Source: UBA2357 sp046295975 | Lineage (GTDB): Bacteria; Pseudomonadota; Gammaproteobacteria; Burkholderiales; Rhodocyclaceae | Assembly: GCA_046295975.1 (NCBI GenBank) | Contig: JBKBMG010000005.1 | Span: 72,953-136,952, forward strand | DNA: 64,000 bases | Direction: 5' to 3' | Shown: piece after piece, positions 15,251 to 25,759 of the stretch | How positions within the stretch are numbered: the first letter of the stretch is position 1 | How the letters are laid out: each line of letters starts with the position of its first letter | The notes under the pieces: generated by a model | The model's input: the letters and a program-made list of their open reading frames with translations, nothing else | Told to the model about the DNA's origin: nothing | The model's database searches: none | Translations under genes and position numbers: made by a program

Positions 15251-16228
15251 TTGGCCCGTTCGCTGTCACCCATGTCCGTGATGCTCGTTCCGGTCGCCCT
15301 GTCCGCCGGTCTGTCCGTCCACGCCGCGAATGCGCGTGCCGACGCCGGGCAGGGCCTGAGCGAGCCGCGTTCCATCATGTGGCTGGAGAACAGTCGCGAA
15401 CAGGTGCGCGCCGCAACCGAATGGGTGGCCCGGGGCATCGATGGCTGGTTCGGCGACAAGCCCTTCGAAGAGGGCGGCAAGGTATCGCAGGGGCGGCTGG
15501 GCTTGCGCACCCTGTGGAGACAGGACGACGGTTTCGATTTCAACCTGCGCTTTTCGGCGCGCATGGAATTGCCCAATCTGCGTGATCGCGCCTATCTCTT
15601 CGTCGGCCGGGAGAATGAGCGGGAACTGGTCACCGACAAGCCCGAGACGTTTTCGCGCCAGCAGCAGCTCCTGTCCGAGAGTCGGCATCAAGACGAGACG
15701 TTTTTTGCCGGACTCGGATTTGCCATCCGTGACTCGATCGAAACCCGCATTGGCGTGCGGGGAGGCTACAAGTTCTACGCCCAGGCGCGCTATCGCCATA
15801 GCTGGCATTTTTCCGACAAGGATGAACTCGAGTTCCGCGAAACGGTGTTCTGGACTGTTTCGGACGGTTTTGGCTCGACCACCTCGCTCGACTACGAGCA
15901 CCTGCTCGGCCCGTCGCTGGCATTCCGCTGGCTCAATTCGGGGACCTTTTCCCAGAAGACTGACGGCATGGCCTGGTCGAGCAGTGCGGGGCTTTACAAG
16001 GCCTTCGGCCGGGACCGGCTGTTGTCGGGCGAGGCGTTGGTGAATGGCGAGACCGGTATTGGTGTCGGCATTCGCGAATACGGTTTGCGGGTCAAGTGGC
16101 AGCAGCCGGTGTATCGTGACTGGTTGATCGGCGAAGTGATCCTGGGGCATTTCTGGCCGCGCAAGGACGAGCTCAGCGAACGCGGGCGCAGCTGGGCAGT
16201 GGGCGCGGGCCTGGAGATGCGCTTCTGA
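15251..16228 (+). CDS. Exported beta-barrel-like outer-membrane protein, unknown function
   Basis: I do not recognise a named family. The product has an N-terminal signal peptide (SPMSVMLVPVALSAGLSVHA then ANA) and about 300 residues with alternating hydrophobic/aromatic patterns typical of outer-membrane strands. It ends in Phe (GAGLEMRF), the usual last residue of barrel proteins. I chose the TTG at 15251 because GGGAG lies at a good distance; an ATG at 15182 in the same frame would add 23 residues before the signal peptide, and an ATG at 15272 is also possible. It follows the nucleotidyltransferase gene and may assist passage or attachment of the polysaccharide, which is inference only. 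Confidence 0.7.
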   Translation: MARSLSPMSVMLVPVALSAGLSVHAANARADAGQGLSEPRSIMWLENSREQVRAATEWVARGIDGWFGDKPFEEGGKVSQGRLGLRTLWRQDDGFDFNLRFSARMELPNLRDRAYLFVGRENERELVTDKPETFSRQQQLLSESRHQDETFFAGLGFAIRDSIETRIGVRGGYKFYAQARYRHSWHFSDKDELEFRETVFWTVSDGFGSTTSLDYEHLLGPSLAFRWLNSGTFSQKTDGMAWSSSAGLYKAFGRDRLLSGEALVNGETGIGVGIREYGLRVKWQQPVYRDWLIGEVILGHFWPRKDELSERGRSWAVGAGLEMRF

Positions 16229-16396
16229 GTCTGCGGCGCTTTTCGCCCGTGGCTTGGCTCTTGGGTTTGGACTGGCAGCTCAAGTGCCTGTTTGATCGTC
16301 ACTTTTCCACGAAACGGCGGGCGCCTAGACTAGGCTTCCGCGCTGCAACAGCGTAAAATCCTGCCCCTTCCGGATTTTCTCGCACCGAGGTGCGCC

Positions 16397-18316
16397 ATGC
16401 TCTTCCCAACCCGTTTCGACGTCATCGTGGTCGGCGGCGGTCACGCCGGCACCGAGGCCGCGCTGGCCGCGGCCCGCATGGGCGCAAACACCTTGCTGTT
16501 GACGCACAACATCGAAACTCTGGGGTCGATGAGTTGCAACCCGTCTATCGGCGGCATCGGCAAGGGCCATCTGGTGAAGGAAGTGGATGCCTTGGGCGGG
16601 GCGATGGCGGCGGCCACCGACGAGGCGGGCATCCAGTTCCGTATCCTGAATGCGTCGAAAGGGCCGGCGGTTCGGGCCACGCGTGCCCAGGCGGATCGCG
16701 TGCTGTACAAGGCGGCGATCCGGCGCAGGCTGGAGAATCAACCCGGACTCACACTGTTTCAGCAAGCGGTGGACGATCTCTGCGTAGAGGGCGATCGGGT
16801 CGTCGGTGTGGTGACACAACTCGGCATCCGCTTTGACGCCCCTGCCGTGGTGCTGACTGCCGGTACCTTTCTGAACGGCCTGATCCATGTCGGGCTGGAC
16901 AACTACCAGGCAGGCCGCGCCGGCGATCCGCCGGCGGTTTCGCTGGGGCGTCGCCTCAAGGAACTGGCGCTGCCACAGGGTAGGCTCAAGACGGGTACGC
17001 CACCGCGCATCGACGGTCGCAGCGTGGATTTTTCCGTCATGCAGGTGCAGCCGGGCGACGATCCGGTTCCGGTGTTCAGCTTCCTCGGCGACGCCAGCCA
17101 GCATCCCCGCCAGCTTCCGTGCTGGATCACCACCACCAACGAGCGCACCCACGACATCATCCGCGCCAATCTTGATCGCTCGCCGATGTACTCCGGCGTG
17201 ATCGAAGGCGTCGGGCCGCGTTACTGTCCGTCGATCGAGGACAAGATCCACCGCTTCGCCGACAAGGCCAGCCACAACATCTTTCTTGAGCCGGAGGGCC
17301 TGGAGACTCACGAGCTCTACCCTAACGGAATTTCGACGTCGCTGCCCTTCGACGTACAGCTGGCCGTCGTGCGTTCGATCCCGGGCATGGAGCAGGCGCA
17401 CATCCTGCGGCCAGGCTATGCGATCGAGTACGATTACTTCGATCCGCGAAACCTCAAGGCCTCGCTGGAAACCAAGACCTTTCATGGTTTGTTTTTCGCT
17501 GGTCAGATCAACGGCACAACCGGCTACGAGGAAGCCGCCGCCCAGGGCCTGCTCGCAGGTACCAATGCCGCGCTTCAGGTCCGGGGGCGAGAGGCCTGGT
17601 GCCCGCGCCGCGACGAGGCCTACCTCGGCGTACTGGTCGACGATCTGATCACCCGTGGCGTGTCCGAGCCATACCGCATGTTCACGTCCCGCGCCGAGTA
17701 TCGCCTGCAGTTGCGCGAGGACAATGCCGACCTGCGCCTGACCGAACAGGGGCGGGCGCTCGGCCTGGTCGACGACGCGCGCTGGGCTGCCTTTTGCGCC
17801 AAGCGCGAGGCGATCGAACGCGAGACCGCGCGGTTGCGCGCGACCTGGGCACACCCCGAACACATCCCGGCGGAGGTGGCGCAACACGTCGTCGGCAAGC
17901 CCTTGGAGCGCGAGTATCGTTTCTTCGATCTCCTGCGGCGGCCGGAGACGTCCTACGCCGGGCTGATGAGTCTGCCCGGTGCGCCGCTGGTGGCGGAGAC
18001 CGATCCGCGGGTCATCGAACAGATCGAGATTGCCGCCAAGTACCAGGGTTACATCGACCGTCAGCAAGATGAGGTCGCGCGTCAGCTGCAGTCCGAGGCA
18101 TTGCCGTTGCCGGCGGACATCGACTACGCCGAGGTGCGCGGGCTGTCGAAGGAGGTGCAGCAGAAGCTCAGCCAGCATCGGCCTCAGACCATTGGTCAGG
18201 CCGGTCGCATCCAGGGCATGACTCCGGCGGCGATTTCGCTGCTGCTGGTGTGGCTCAAGCGACGCGAGCTGGCCGGCCGGGGCGGCGTCGGCTCCACCGA
18301 CAAGAAGTCCGCATGA
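16397..18316 (+). CDS. mnmG: tRNA 5-carboxymethylaminomethyluridine synthesis enzyme MnmG
   Basis: FAD-dependent enzyme that, with MnmE, modifies the wobble uridine (U34) of several tRNAs. The 639-residue length is normal. It shows the FAD motif VVGGGHAGTEAALAAARMG, the MnmG signature GPRYCPSIEDKI with its conserved Cys, INGTTGYEEAAAQGL, and the C-terminal helical domain (GMTPAAISLLLVWLKRR). Its stop overlaps the rsmG start by four bases (ATGA). MnmE is not in the window. Confidence 0.98.
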   Translation: MLFPTRFDVIVVGGGHAGTEAALAAARMGANTLLLTHNIETLGSMSCNPSIGGIGKGHLVKEVDALGGAMAAATDEAGIQFRILNASKGPAVRATRAQADRVLYKAAIRRRLENQPGLTLFQQAVDDLCVEGDRVVGVVTQLGIRFDAPAVVLTAGTFLNGLIHVGLDNYQAGRAGDPPAVSLGRRLKELALPQGRLKTGTPPRIDGRSVDFSVMQVQPGDDPVPVFSFLGDASQHPRQLPCWITTTNERTHDIIRANLDRSPMYSGVIEGVGPRYCPSIEDKIHRFADKASHNIFLEPEGLETHELYPNGISTSLPFDVQLAVVRSIPGMEQAHILRPGYAIEYDYFDPRNLKASLETKTFHGLFFAGQINGTTGYEEAAAQGLLAGTNAALQVRGREAWCPRRDEAYLGVLVDDLITRGVSEPYRMFTSRAEYRLQLREDNADLRLTEQGRALGLVDDARWAAFCAKREAIERETARLRATWAHPEHIPAEVAQHVVGKPLEREYRFFDLLRRPETSYAGLMSLPGAPLVAETDPRVIEQIEIAAKYQGYIDRQQDEVARQLQSEALPLPADIDYAEVRGLSKEVQQKLSQHRPQTIGQAGRIQGMTPAAISLLLVWLKRRELAGRGGVGSTDKKSA

Positions 18317-18936
18317 CCCGGGCGCTGCTCGACAGCGGGCTGGCCGCGCTCGGGCTGGCGTTGCCGGATTCGGCGCGCGAGCAACTGATGGACTACGCCG
18401 CGCTGCTGCTGAAATGGAACCGCGTCTATAACCTGACCGCGATACGCGACCCGGCGCAGGCGCTGACGCATCATCTGCTCGATTCGCTCGCGGTCGTGCC
18501 ACACTTGCGCGCTGTCACGACACTGGCAGACGTCGGATCGGGGGGCGGGCTGCCGGGCATTCCGCTCGCGATCGCCTGCCCGGCACTGTCGATTACCTCC
18601 ATCGAGACCGTTGGCAAGAAGGCCAGCTTCCAGCAACAGGTGCGCATAGAACTGGGTCTTGCGAACTTCACGGTTGTGTCCGACCGTGTCGAGAACGTCC
18701 GTCCGGTGGCGCCTTTCGATGCGGTCATCTCGCGGGCGTTTTCCAGCCTCGCCGATTTTGTCGCACTCACCGGCCATCTGCTCGGCGACGGTGGACGCTT
18801 TTATGCGATGAAGGGCGTGTATCCTGCCGACGAGATAGCTGCGTTGCCGAAAGGATTGCGTCTGCTCGAACACATCCCCCTGGACGTGCCGGGTCTGGAC
18901 GCGGAGCGCAACCTGTTGATACTTGGAACCGACTGA
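18313..18936 (+). CDS. rsmG: 16S rRNA (guanine527-N7)-methyltransferase RsmG
   Basis: Methylates G527 of 16S rRNA using S-adenosylmethionine. The 207-residue product carries KWNRVYNLTAIRDP, LDSLAVVPHL, and the SAM-binding loop ADVGSGGGLPGIPLAI. The start ATG overlaps the mnmG stop (ATGA), a sign of coupled translation; longer upstream readings in the same frame overlap mnmG and are not needed. parA begins on the base after its stop codon. Confidence 0.97.
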   Translation: MTRALLDSGLAALGLALPDSAREQLMDYAALLLKWNRVYNLTAIRDPAQALTHHLLDSLAVVPHLRAVTTLADVGSGGGLPGIPLAIACPALSITSIETVGKKASFQQQVRIELGLANFTVVSDRVENVRPVAPFDAVISRAFSSLADFVALTGHLLGDGGRFYAMKGVYPADEIAALPKGLRLLEHIPLDVPGLDAERNLLILGTD

Positions 18937-19707
18937 ATGGCCCGAATTTTCTGCGTCGCCAACCAGAAAGGTGGGGTCGGCAAGACCACTACCTGCGTGA
19001 ACCTGGCCGCTGCCCTGCACGAGGCCGGGCCGCGTACGTTGTTGGTCGACCTCGACCCGCAGGGCAACGCGACCATGGGCAGCGGCGTCGACAAGCATGG
19101 CTTGTCCCGGACCGTGTACCACCTCCTGGTCGGCTTGGCGGGTTTGCCCGAGGTGAGCGTCGCCTCGCCCAGCGGCGGCTATCATGTGTTACCGGCCAAC
19201 CGCGATCTGGCCGGCGCCGAAGTGGAGATGGTCGATCTGGAACGTCGCGAGAATCGCCTGCGCGACATTCTCGAGGCCCATGCCGACGATTACGACTTCG
19301 TCCTCGTCGACTGCCCGCCGTCGCTCTCCATGCTCACGCTCAACGGGTTGTGTGCCGCCGACGGCGTCATCATTCCGATGCAGTGCGAGTACTACGCGCT
19401 GGAAGGCTTGTCCGATCTTGTGAACACCATCAAGAAGGTGCATGCCAACCTCAACCGCGATCTCAAGATCATCGGCCTGCTGAGGGTCATGTTCGATGCG
19501 CGCATGACCTTGCAGCAACAGGTGTCCGCCCAACTCGAAGCGCACTTTGGCGACAAGGTTTTCAAAGCCATCGTGCCGCGCAATGTCAGACTGGCCGAGG
19601 CACCCAGCCACGGCATGCCGGGCGTGGTCTTCGACCGCAACGCCAAGGGGGCGCAGGCCTACATGGCCTTTGCCCACGAGATGATCGATCGCGTCCGGAC
19701 GCTGTGA
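18937..19707 (+). CDS. parA: Chromosome partitioning ATPase ParA (Soj)
   Basis: ATPase that moves the ParB-bound origin region along the nucleoid. The 256-residue chromosomal-type ParA has the deviant Walker A KGGVGKTTTCVNLA, Walker A' LLVDLDPQGNATMG and Walker B VLVDCPPSLSMLTLN. It starts immediately after rsmG and lies 28 bp before parB. No helix-turn-helix domain is fused at its N-terminus, as expected for chromosomal ParA. Confidence 0.97.
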   Translation: MARIFCVANQKGGVGKTTTCVNLAAALHEAGPRTLLVDLDPQGNATMGSGVDKHGLSRTVYHLLVGLAGLPEVSVASPSGGYHVLPANRDLAGAEVEMVDLERRENRLRDILEAHADDYDFVLVDCPPSLSMLTLNGLCAADGVIIPMQCEYYALEGLSDLVNTIKKVHANLNRDLKIIGLLRVMFDARMTLQQQVSAQLEAHFGDKVFKAIVPRNVRLAEAPSHGMPGVVFDRNAKGAQAYMAFAHEMIDRVRTL

Positions 19708-19735
19708 CCGACTACCGACCCCTTCACGCTGACCC

Positions 19736-20587
19736 ATGACCCCACCCAAACTCAAAGGCCTAGGCCGCGGACTGGACGCCTTGCTCGCCGGTAATCGCGA
19801 CGACGAGGCCGAGAAAGGCGAACTCCGCTCGCTTGACGTCGATGCCTTGCAGCCCGGCAAATACCAACCGCGCACGCGCATGGATCCGGGCTCGCTCGAG
19901 GAGTTGGCTGCGTCCATCAAGTCCCAGGGGGTGATGCAGCCCATCCTGGTGCGGCCGGTGGGTGCCGACCGCTTCGAGATCATCGCCGGCGAGCGCCGCT
20001 GGCGTGCTGCGCGCATCGCCGGTCTGTACGAGGTACCTTGCCTGGTACGGGAGATTCCCGACGAGGCGGCGCTGGCGATGTCGCTCATCGAGAACATCCA
20101 GCGGGAGAACCTCAACCCGCTCGAAGAGGCCGCCGGCATCCAGCGCCTGGTGGACGAATTCGGCATGACGCATCAGCAGGCCGCGGATGCCGTCGGCCGC
20201 TCCCGCTCCGCCGCGAGCAACCTGCTACGCCTGCTCAATCTTGCCCTGCCGGTGCAGGAGTTGCTGATGGCTGGCGATCTCGACATGGGACACGCCCGCG
20301 CACTCCTCCCGCTGGACCCGGCCGCGCAGATCCAGATCGGCAACCAGGTGGCTGCGCGCGGGGTTTCGGTGCGCGATACCGAGCGCCTCGTCCAGCAATT
20401 GCTCAACCCCCGCCCGGAGAAGCCGCCGCGAGAGGCCGATCGCGACCTTGTCCGGCTGGAGGAGGAGCTCGCCGATACGCTGGGTGCGACGGTCAGGATC
20501 AAGACCAACAAGAAAGGGGTGGGCGAGCTGAGCATTCGTTTTTCCAGCCTCGACCAGCTCGACGGGCTGTTGTCGCGGTTCCGCTGA
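19736..20587 (+). CDS. parB: Chromosome partitioning protein ParB (Spo0J)
   Basis: CTP-dependent clamp that loads at parS sites and partners with ParA. The 283-residue product begins KGLGRGLDALLAG, has the ParB nuclease-like CTP-binding region with GERRWRAARIAGL and the box ENIQRENLNPLEEA, a helix-turn-helix (MTHQQAADAVGRSRSAASNL), and the C-terminal dimerisation domain ending in SLDQLDGLLSRFR. I did not find a parS site (TGTTTCACGTGAAACA type) in this window, so the binding sites are elsewhere. Confidence 0.97.
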   Translation: MTPPKLKGLGRGLDALLAGNRDDEAEKGELRSLDVDALQPGKYQPRTRMDPGSLEELAASIKSQGVMQPILVRPVGADRFEIIAGERRWRAARIAGLYEVPCLVREIPDEAALAMSLIENIQRENLNPLEEAAGIQRLVDEFGMTHQQAADAVGRSRSAASNLLRLLNLALPVQELLMAGDLDMGHARALLPLDPAAQIQIGNQVAARGVSVRDTERLVQQLLNPRPEKPPREADRDLVRLEEELADTLGATVRIKTNKKGVGELSIRFSSLDQLDGLLSRFR

Positions 20588-20669
20588 GACTTTCATGCTG
20601 CACGAGCGGACTGTTATCCTGTATAAGATGTAAGACAACTGAATGCCTGTTGGTGCACCGCCTCGCAGT

Positions 20670-20698
20670 TTGACTTTACTGCGGTTAACCCCTACCAT
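20670..20698 (+). promoter_or_regulatory. Sigma-70-type promoter of the ATP synthase operon
   Basis: TTGACT at 20670-20675 and TACCAT at 20693-20698 are separated by exactly 17 bp, upstream of atpI. The 160-bp gap after parB is AT-rich. An 11-bp inverted repeat (20649-20659 with 20721-20731, one G.T pair) flanks it. Confidence 0.6.
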
Positions 20699-20748
20699 TC
20701 GCGAAATTTTTTAGGTAGCCGGCGCACCAACACGGCGTCCGCATATCC

Positions 20749-21090
20749 ATGTTCAAAATGGTATTGCTGCAGCTAGGCGCCACCCTCGTTGCAACGGCCA
20801 TCGCGGCCGTTTTTTTCGGGGTGCACGGTGCGGTGTCGGCAGCCCTGGCAGGGCTCGCGTGTGTGTTGCCCAACGGATTGTTCGCGCTGCGTCTTGCAGT
20901 CGCCGCGAAGCGTCCTGGTGGCCCCCCGGTTTCTGCCTTTTTCGTCGGCGAAGTGGTCAAGGTCGCGGCGATAGTGGGATTACTGGTGCTGATCAAGCTG
21001 TTCTACGACGACCTTCATTGGGGGGCGTTGTTCCTGGGCCTGATCGTGGCGCTGAAAGCGAATTTATTTGCATTTTTGGTAAAGACATAA
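20749..21090 (+). CDS. atpI: ATP synthase subunit I (AtpI)
   Basis: Small four-helix membrane protein that assists assembly of the c-ring of the F1Fo ATP synthase. The 113-residue product is almost entirely hydrophobic with four predicted membrane segments and the typical short Arg/Lys loop (LRLAVAAKRPGG) in the middle. It is the first gene of the atp operon and ends 2 bp before the atpB start. Identification rests on position, length and topology, since this protein is poorly conserved. Confidence 0.88.
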   Translation: MFKMVLLQLGATLVATAIAAVFFGVHGAVSAALAGLACVLPNGLFALRLAVAAKRPGGPPVSAFFVGEVVKVAAIVGLLVLIKLFYDDLHWGALFLGLIVALKANLFAFLVKT

Positions 21091-21092
21091 CC

Positions 21093-21938
21093 ATGGCTGG
21101 AAACGCTCCCACCGCTTCTGAATACGTCGTTCACCACCTGACGCATTTCAACAACACCGGACATGCCCAGGAAGCCGTCATCAATTGGGGGGTGATCAAC
21201 CTCGATTCGATGTTCTGGTCGCTGCTGCTGGGCCTGCTCACCGTGTTCGTGCTCTATCGCGTCGCGAACAAGGCAACGTCCGGTGTTCCCGGTCGCTTCC
21301 AGGGGTTCGTGGAACTTCTGGTCGAGATGGTCGCTGACCAGGCCAAGGGCATCGTCCACAGCGCCGAATCGCGCAAGTTCGTCGCCCCGCTCGCGCTCAC
21401 CGTGTTCATCTGGATTTTCCTGATGAACTTCATGGATCTGATTCCCGTCGATCTGCTGCCGCGCATCTGGGAAGGCATGGTCGCCGCTGGTGGAGGCGAC
21501 CCGGCCCATGCCTACATGCGCGTGGTGCCGACGGCGGACCTCAACATCACCCTCGGCATGTCCTGCGGCGTGCTGATGCTGTGCATCTACTACAACATCA
21601 AGATCAAGGGTTTTGGCGGCTGGGTGCACGAGCTCTTCACCGCCCCCTTCGGCAGCCATCCGGTGCTGTGGCCGATCAACTTCCTGATGCAGATCATCGA
21701 GTTCCTCGCCAAGACCGTGTCCCACGGCATGCGGTTGTTCGGCAACCTTTACGCGGGCGAGTTGCTGTTCATCCTGATTGCCCTGCTGGGCGGCACCGCC
21801 ACCGTGTTCGGTTTCGTCGGCCACTTGATTGCCGGCTCGATCTGGGCGATCTTCCACATCCTCATCATCGTGCTGCAGGCCTTCATCTTCATGATGCTGA
21901 CGCTGGTGTATGTCGGCCAGGCCCACGAAGGTCACTGA
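21093..21938 (+). CDS. atpB: F1Fo ATP synthase subunit a
   Basis: Forms the proton half-channels of the Fo motor in the inner membrane. From the ATG at 21093 (MAGNAPTASEY...) it has 281 residues; longer frames starting inside atpI are spurious. Five to six membrane helices are visible, with the essential arginine in SHGMRLFGNLYAGELLF and the family stretch FMDLIPVD. The betaproteobacterial insertion between helices (WEGMVAAGGGDPAHAYMR) is present. It overlaps no neighbour and is followed by atpE after 63 bp. Confidence 0.97.
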   Translation: MAGNAPTASEYVVHHLTHFNNTGHAQEAVINWGVINLDSMFWSLLLGLLTVFVLYRVANKATSGVPGRFQGFVELLVEMVADQAKGIVHSAESRKFVAPLALTVFIWIFLMNFMDLIPVDLLPRIWEGMVAAGGGDPAHAYMRVVPTADLNITLGMSCGVLMLCIYYNIKIKGFGGWVHELFTAPFGSHPVLWPINFLMQIIEFLAKTVSHGMRLFGNLYAGELLFILIALLGGTATVFGFVGHLIAGSIWAIFHILIIVLQAFIFMMLTLVYVGQAHEGH

Positions 21939-22001
21939 CGAGTCACGAGTTTCGTTTTACCCCAGTTCTTAACTTAGTCATTTTCAATAAAAGGAGTTGT
22001 C

Positions 22002-22247
22002 ATGGAACACGTTCTCGGTTTTGTTGCTCTGGCTTCCGGTCTGATCATCGGTCTGGGTGCGATCGGTGCTTGCATCGGTATCGGCATCATGGGTTCCAAG
22101 TACCTCGAGGCCTCCGCCCGCCAGCCTGAGCTGATGAACGCCCTGCAGACCAAAATGTTCCTGCTGGCCGGTCTGATCGACGCCGCGTTCCTGATCGGTG
22201 TCGGTATCGCCATGATGTTCGCTTTTGCCAACCCGTTCGTGCTCTGA
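22002..22247 (+). CDS. atpE: F1Fo ATP synthase subunit c
   Basis: Proteolipid that forms the rotating c-ring. The 81-residue hairpin has a first helix with a glycine-rich face (GLIIGLGAIGACIGIGIMG), the polar loop ARQPE, and a second helix carrying the ion-binding carboxylate in FLLAGLIDAAFLIG (Asp). The binding site has no sodium-type residue set, so it is a proton-type c subunit. A strong AAGGAG ribosome-binding site precedes it, as expected for a subunit made in excess. Confidence 0.98.
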   Translation: MEHVLGFVALASGLIIGLGAIGACIGIGIMGSKYLEASARQPELMNALQTKMFLLAGLIDAAFLIGVGIAMMFAFANPFVL

Positions 22248-22285
22248 TCGGTTCCGACCATTAACTCGAACGAGGGCCTCAAACA

Positions 22286-22759
22286 GTGAATTTGAACGCA
22301 ACCCTGATAGCCCAGATCGTTGTGTTCTTCATCCTCGGCTGGTTCACGATGAAATTCGTGTGGCCGCCGATCATGAAGGCACTCGACGAGCGCGCGAAGA
22401 AGATCGCCGACGGGCTGGCAGCTGCGGACAAAGCCAAGGCCGACCTCTCGCTTGCCGAGAAGAAAGTTGTCGAGGAAATGCGCAAGGCCCGCGAGTCCGC
22501 GGGTGACGTGCGTGCAACCGCCGAGAGTCAGGCGGCCAAGATCCTCGAGGATGCCCGTGCCGAAGCCAGCCGCATCATCGCCAAAGCTCGCGAAGCCGCG
22601 GAGGGCGAAGCCGCCGTCGCAGCGCAGCGCGCCAAGGAAGACCTGCGCGACCAGGTCGCCCAGCTTGCCGTCGCCGGCGCGGAGAAGATTCTCCGCCGCG
22701 AGATCGACGCCAAGGTGCATGTCGACCTGCTCGCCAACCTGAAACAGGAACTGCAATAA
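22286..22759 (+). CDS. atpF: F1Fo ATP synthase subunit b
   Basis: Peripheral stalk subunit joining Fo to F1. The 157-residue protein starts at a GTG (VNLNATLIAQIVVFFILGWF), has one N-terminal membrane helix and a long charged helical region (KARESAGDVRATAESQAAKI) that dimerises. Length equals the usual 156. Spacing to atpH is 3 bp. The GTG start with a weak GAGGG upstream would lower its translation relative to atpE, which fits stoichiometry. Confidence 0.97.
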   Translation: MNLNATLIAQIVVFFILGWFTMKFVWPPIMKALDERAKKIADGLAAADKAKADLSLAEKKVVEEMRKARESAGDVRATAESQAAKILEDARAEASRIIAKAREAAEGEAAVAAQRAKEDLRDQVAQLAVAGAEKILRREIDAKVHVDLLANLKQELQ

Positions 22760-22762
22760 GCC

Positions 22763-23299
22763 ATGGCCGAGAACGTCACCATCGCCCGCCCCTATGCAGA
22801 AGCAGCTTTCGAGCTGGCACGTGGGGCCGATGCGCTGGCGCCTTGGTCGGAAGCCCTGGATCGACTGTCCGCCATCGTCGCGGACACGTCGATGCAGGCC
22901 TGCATCAGCGACCCCAATCTCTCGCAGGACCAGCTCATTCGGCTGGTCCTCGATGTCGCTGGTGAGGGCCTCGTCCCGGAACAGCAGAATTTCGTTCGCG
23001 TACTCGTAGAGAACGACCGTCTGCAGGTGCTTCCAGAGATCCGCGATCTGTTCGTCGACAAGAAGAACGGATTCGAAGGCGTCAAGGAGGCCGACATTGC
23101 CTCCGCATTCCCGATTGACGACGCAAGCCTCGCCAACCTCAAGTCCGATCTCGAAGCCCGCTTCAAGGCCAGGATCAACGTGACGGTTCGCATCGACCCC
23201 GAACTCATCGGCGGAGTCAGGATTGCAGTCGGCGACGAAGTCATCGACGCCTCGGTACGCGGCAAGCTCGCGAACATGGCAGCTGCGCTAAAGAACTAG
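22763..23299 (+). CDS. atpH: F1Fo ATP synthase subunit delta
   Basis: Connects the peripheral stalk to the top of the alpha3beta3 head. The 178-residue product has the family N-terminus ITIARPYAEAAFELA-like (here VTIARPYAEAAFELA), the middle helices, and the C-terminal VTVRIDPELIGGVRIAVGD strand motif that is diagnostic for delta/OSCP. It sits between atpF and atpA with 3 and 12 bp gaps. Confidence 0.97.
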   Translation: MAENVTIARPYAEAAFELARGADALAPWSEALDRLSAIVADTSMQACISDPNLSQDQLIRLVLDVAGEGLVPEQQNFVRVLVENDRLQVLPEIRDLFVDKKNGFEGVKEADIASAFPIDDASLANLKSDLEARFKARINVTVRIDPELIGGVRIAVGDEVIDASVRGKLANMAAALKN

Positions 23300-23311
23300 G
23301 AGCATACTTAC

Positions 23312-24850
<1,539 letters not shown>

Positions 24851-24863
24851 CGGAGACGGAACA

Positions 24864-25733
24864 ATGGCTAGCGGCAAGGAAATCCGTACCAAGATCAAGA
24901 GCGTGCAAAACACGCGCAAGATCACCAAGGCCATGGAGATGGTTGCGGCATCCAAGATGCGCAAGGCGCAGGACCGGATGCGGCACGCCCGACCCTATGC
25001 CGAGAAGATCCGCCAGCTCGCCGCCAACCTGTCGCAGGCCAACGTCACCGACTACAAGCACCCCTTCCTGGTCCACAAGGACCAGGTCAAGCGGGTAGGC
25101 CTGATTCTGGTCACGACGGACAAGGGCTTGTGCGGCGGTCTCAACACCAACATCCAGCGTATTGCGCTGACCGCGATGAAGGAGTGGGAGACCAGTGGCG
25201 TGACCGATATCCGTGCCTGCTGCATCGGCAACAAGGGACTCGGCTTCATGCAGCGCGTCGGTGCCAGGGTGATGTCGCATGTGGTGCATCTGGGCGATAC
25301 GCCGCACCTGGAGAAGATGATCGGGCCGGTCAAGATCGTGCTCGATGCGTACCAGAACGGTGAACTCGACGCGGTCTACATCGCCTACACCCGTTTCATC
25401 AACACGATGAAGCAGGAGCCGGTGATGGAGCAGTTGCTGCCGCTGTCGGGCGAGCGACTGGGTACGCCCAAGGGCAGCTGGGACTATCTGTGGGAGCCCG
25501 ATCCGCAGGTGGTCATCGACGAGATGCTGGTCCGCTACGTCGAAGCCCTGGTCTACCAGGCGGTCGCCGAGAACATGGCATCCGAGCAGAGCGCGCGCAT
25601 GGTGGCGATGAAGGCCGCCTCCGACAACGCCAAGAATGTGATCGGCGAGCTTCAACTGGTCTACAACAAGACCCGCCAGGCCGCGATCACCAAGGAGTTG
25701 TCTGAGATCGTGGGCGGTGCCGCCGCGGTGTAA
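24864..25733 (+). CDS. atpG: F1Fo ATP synthase subunit gamma
   Basis: Central rotor shaft. From the ATG at 24864 it has 289 residues with the conserved N-terminal helix GKEIRTKIKSVQNTRKITKA and MEMVAASKM, the Rossmann-like middle (LVTTDKGLCGGLNTNI), and the C-terminal helix with MAMKAASDNA-type residues (here MVAMKAASDNAKNVIGEL). Readings starting earlier at 24822 run into the atpA end and are not supported. Confidence 0.98.
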   Translation: MASGKEIRTKIKSVQNTRKITKAMEMVAASKMRKAQDRMRHARPYAEKIRQLAANLSQANVTDYKHPFLVHKDQVKRVGLILVTTDKGLCGGLNTNIQRIALTAMKEWETSGVTDIRACCIGNKGLGFMQRVGARVMSHVVHLGDTPHLEKMIGPVKIVLDAYQNGELDAVYIAYTRFINTMKQEPVMEQLLPLSGERLGTPKGSWDYLWEPDPQVVIDEMLVRYVEALVYQAVAENMASEQSARMVAMKAASDNAKNVIGELQLVYNKTRQAAITKELSEIVGGAAAV

Positions 25734-25759
25734 CGGATTATTGATTTCAAGGAAAAACG

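Noticed and set aside
16325..18502. 725-codon minus-strand frame opposite mnmG
   Set aside because: Shadow of mnmG, caused by codon bias; no recognisable domain.
18937..20748. parS sites near parAB
   Set aside because: I looked for TGTTTCACGTGAAACA-type palindromes here and elsewhere in the window and saw none.
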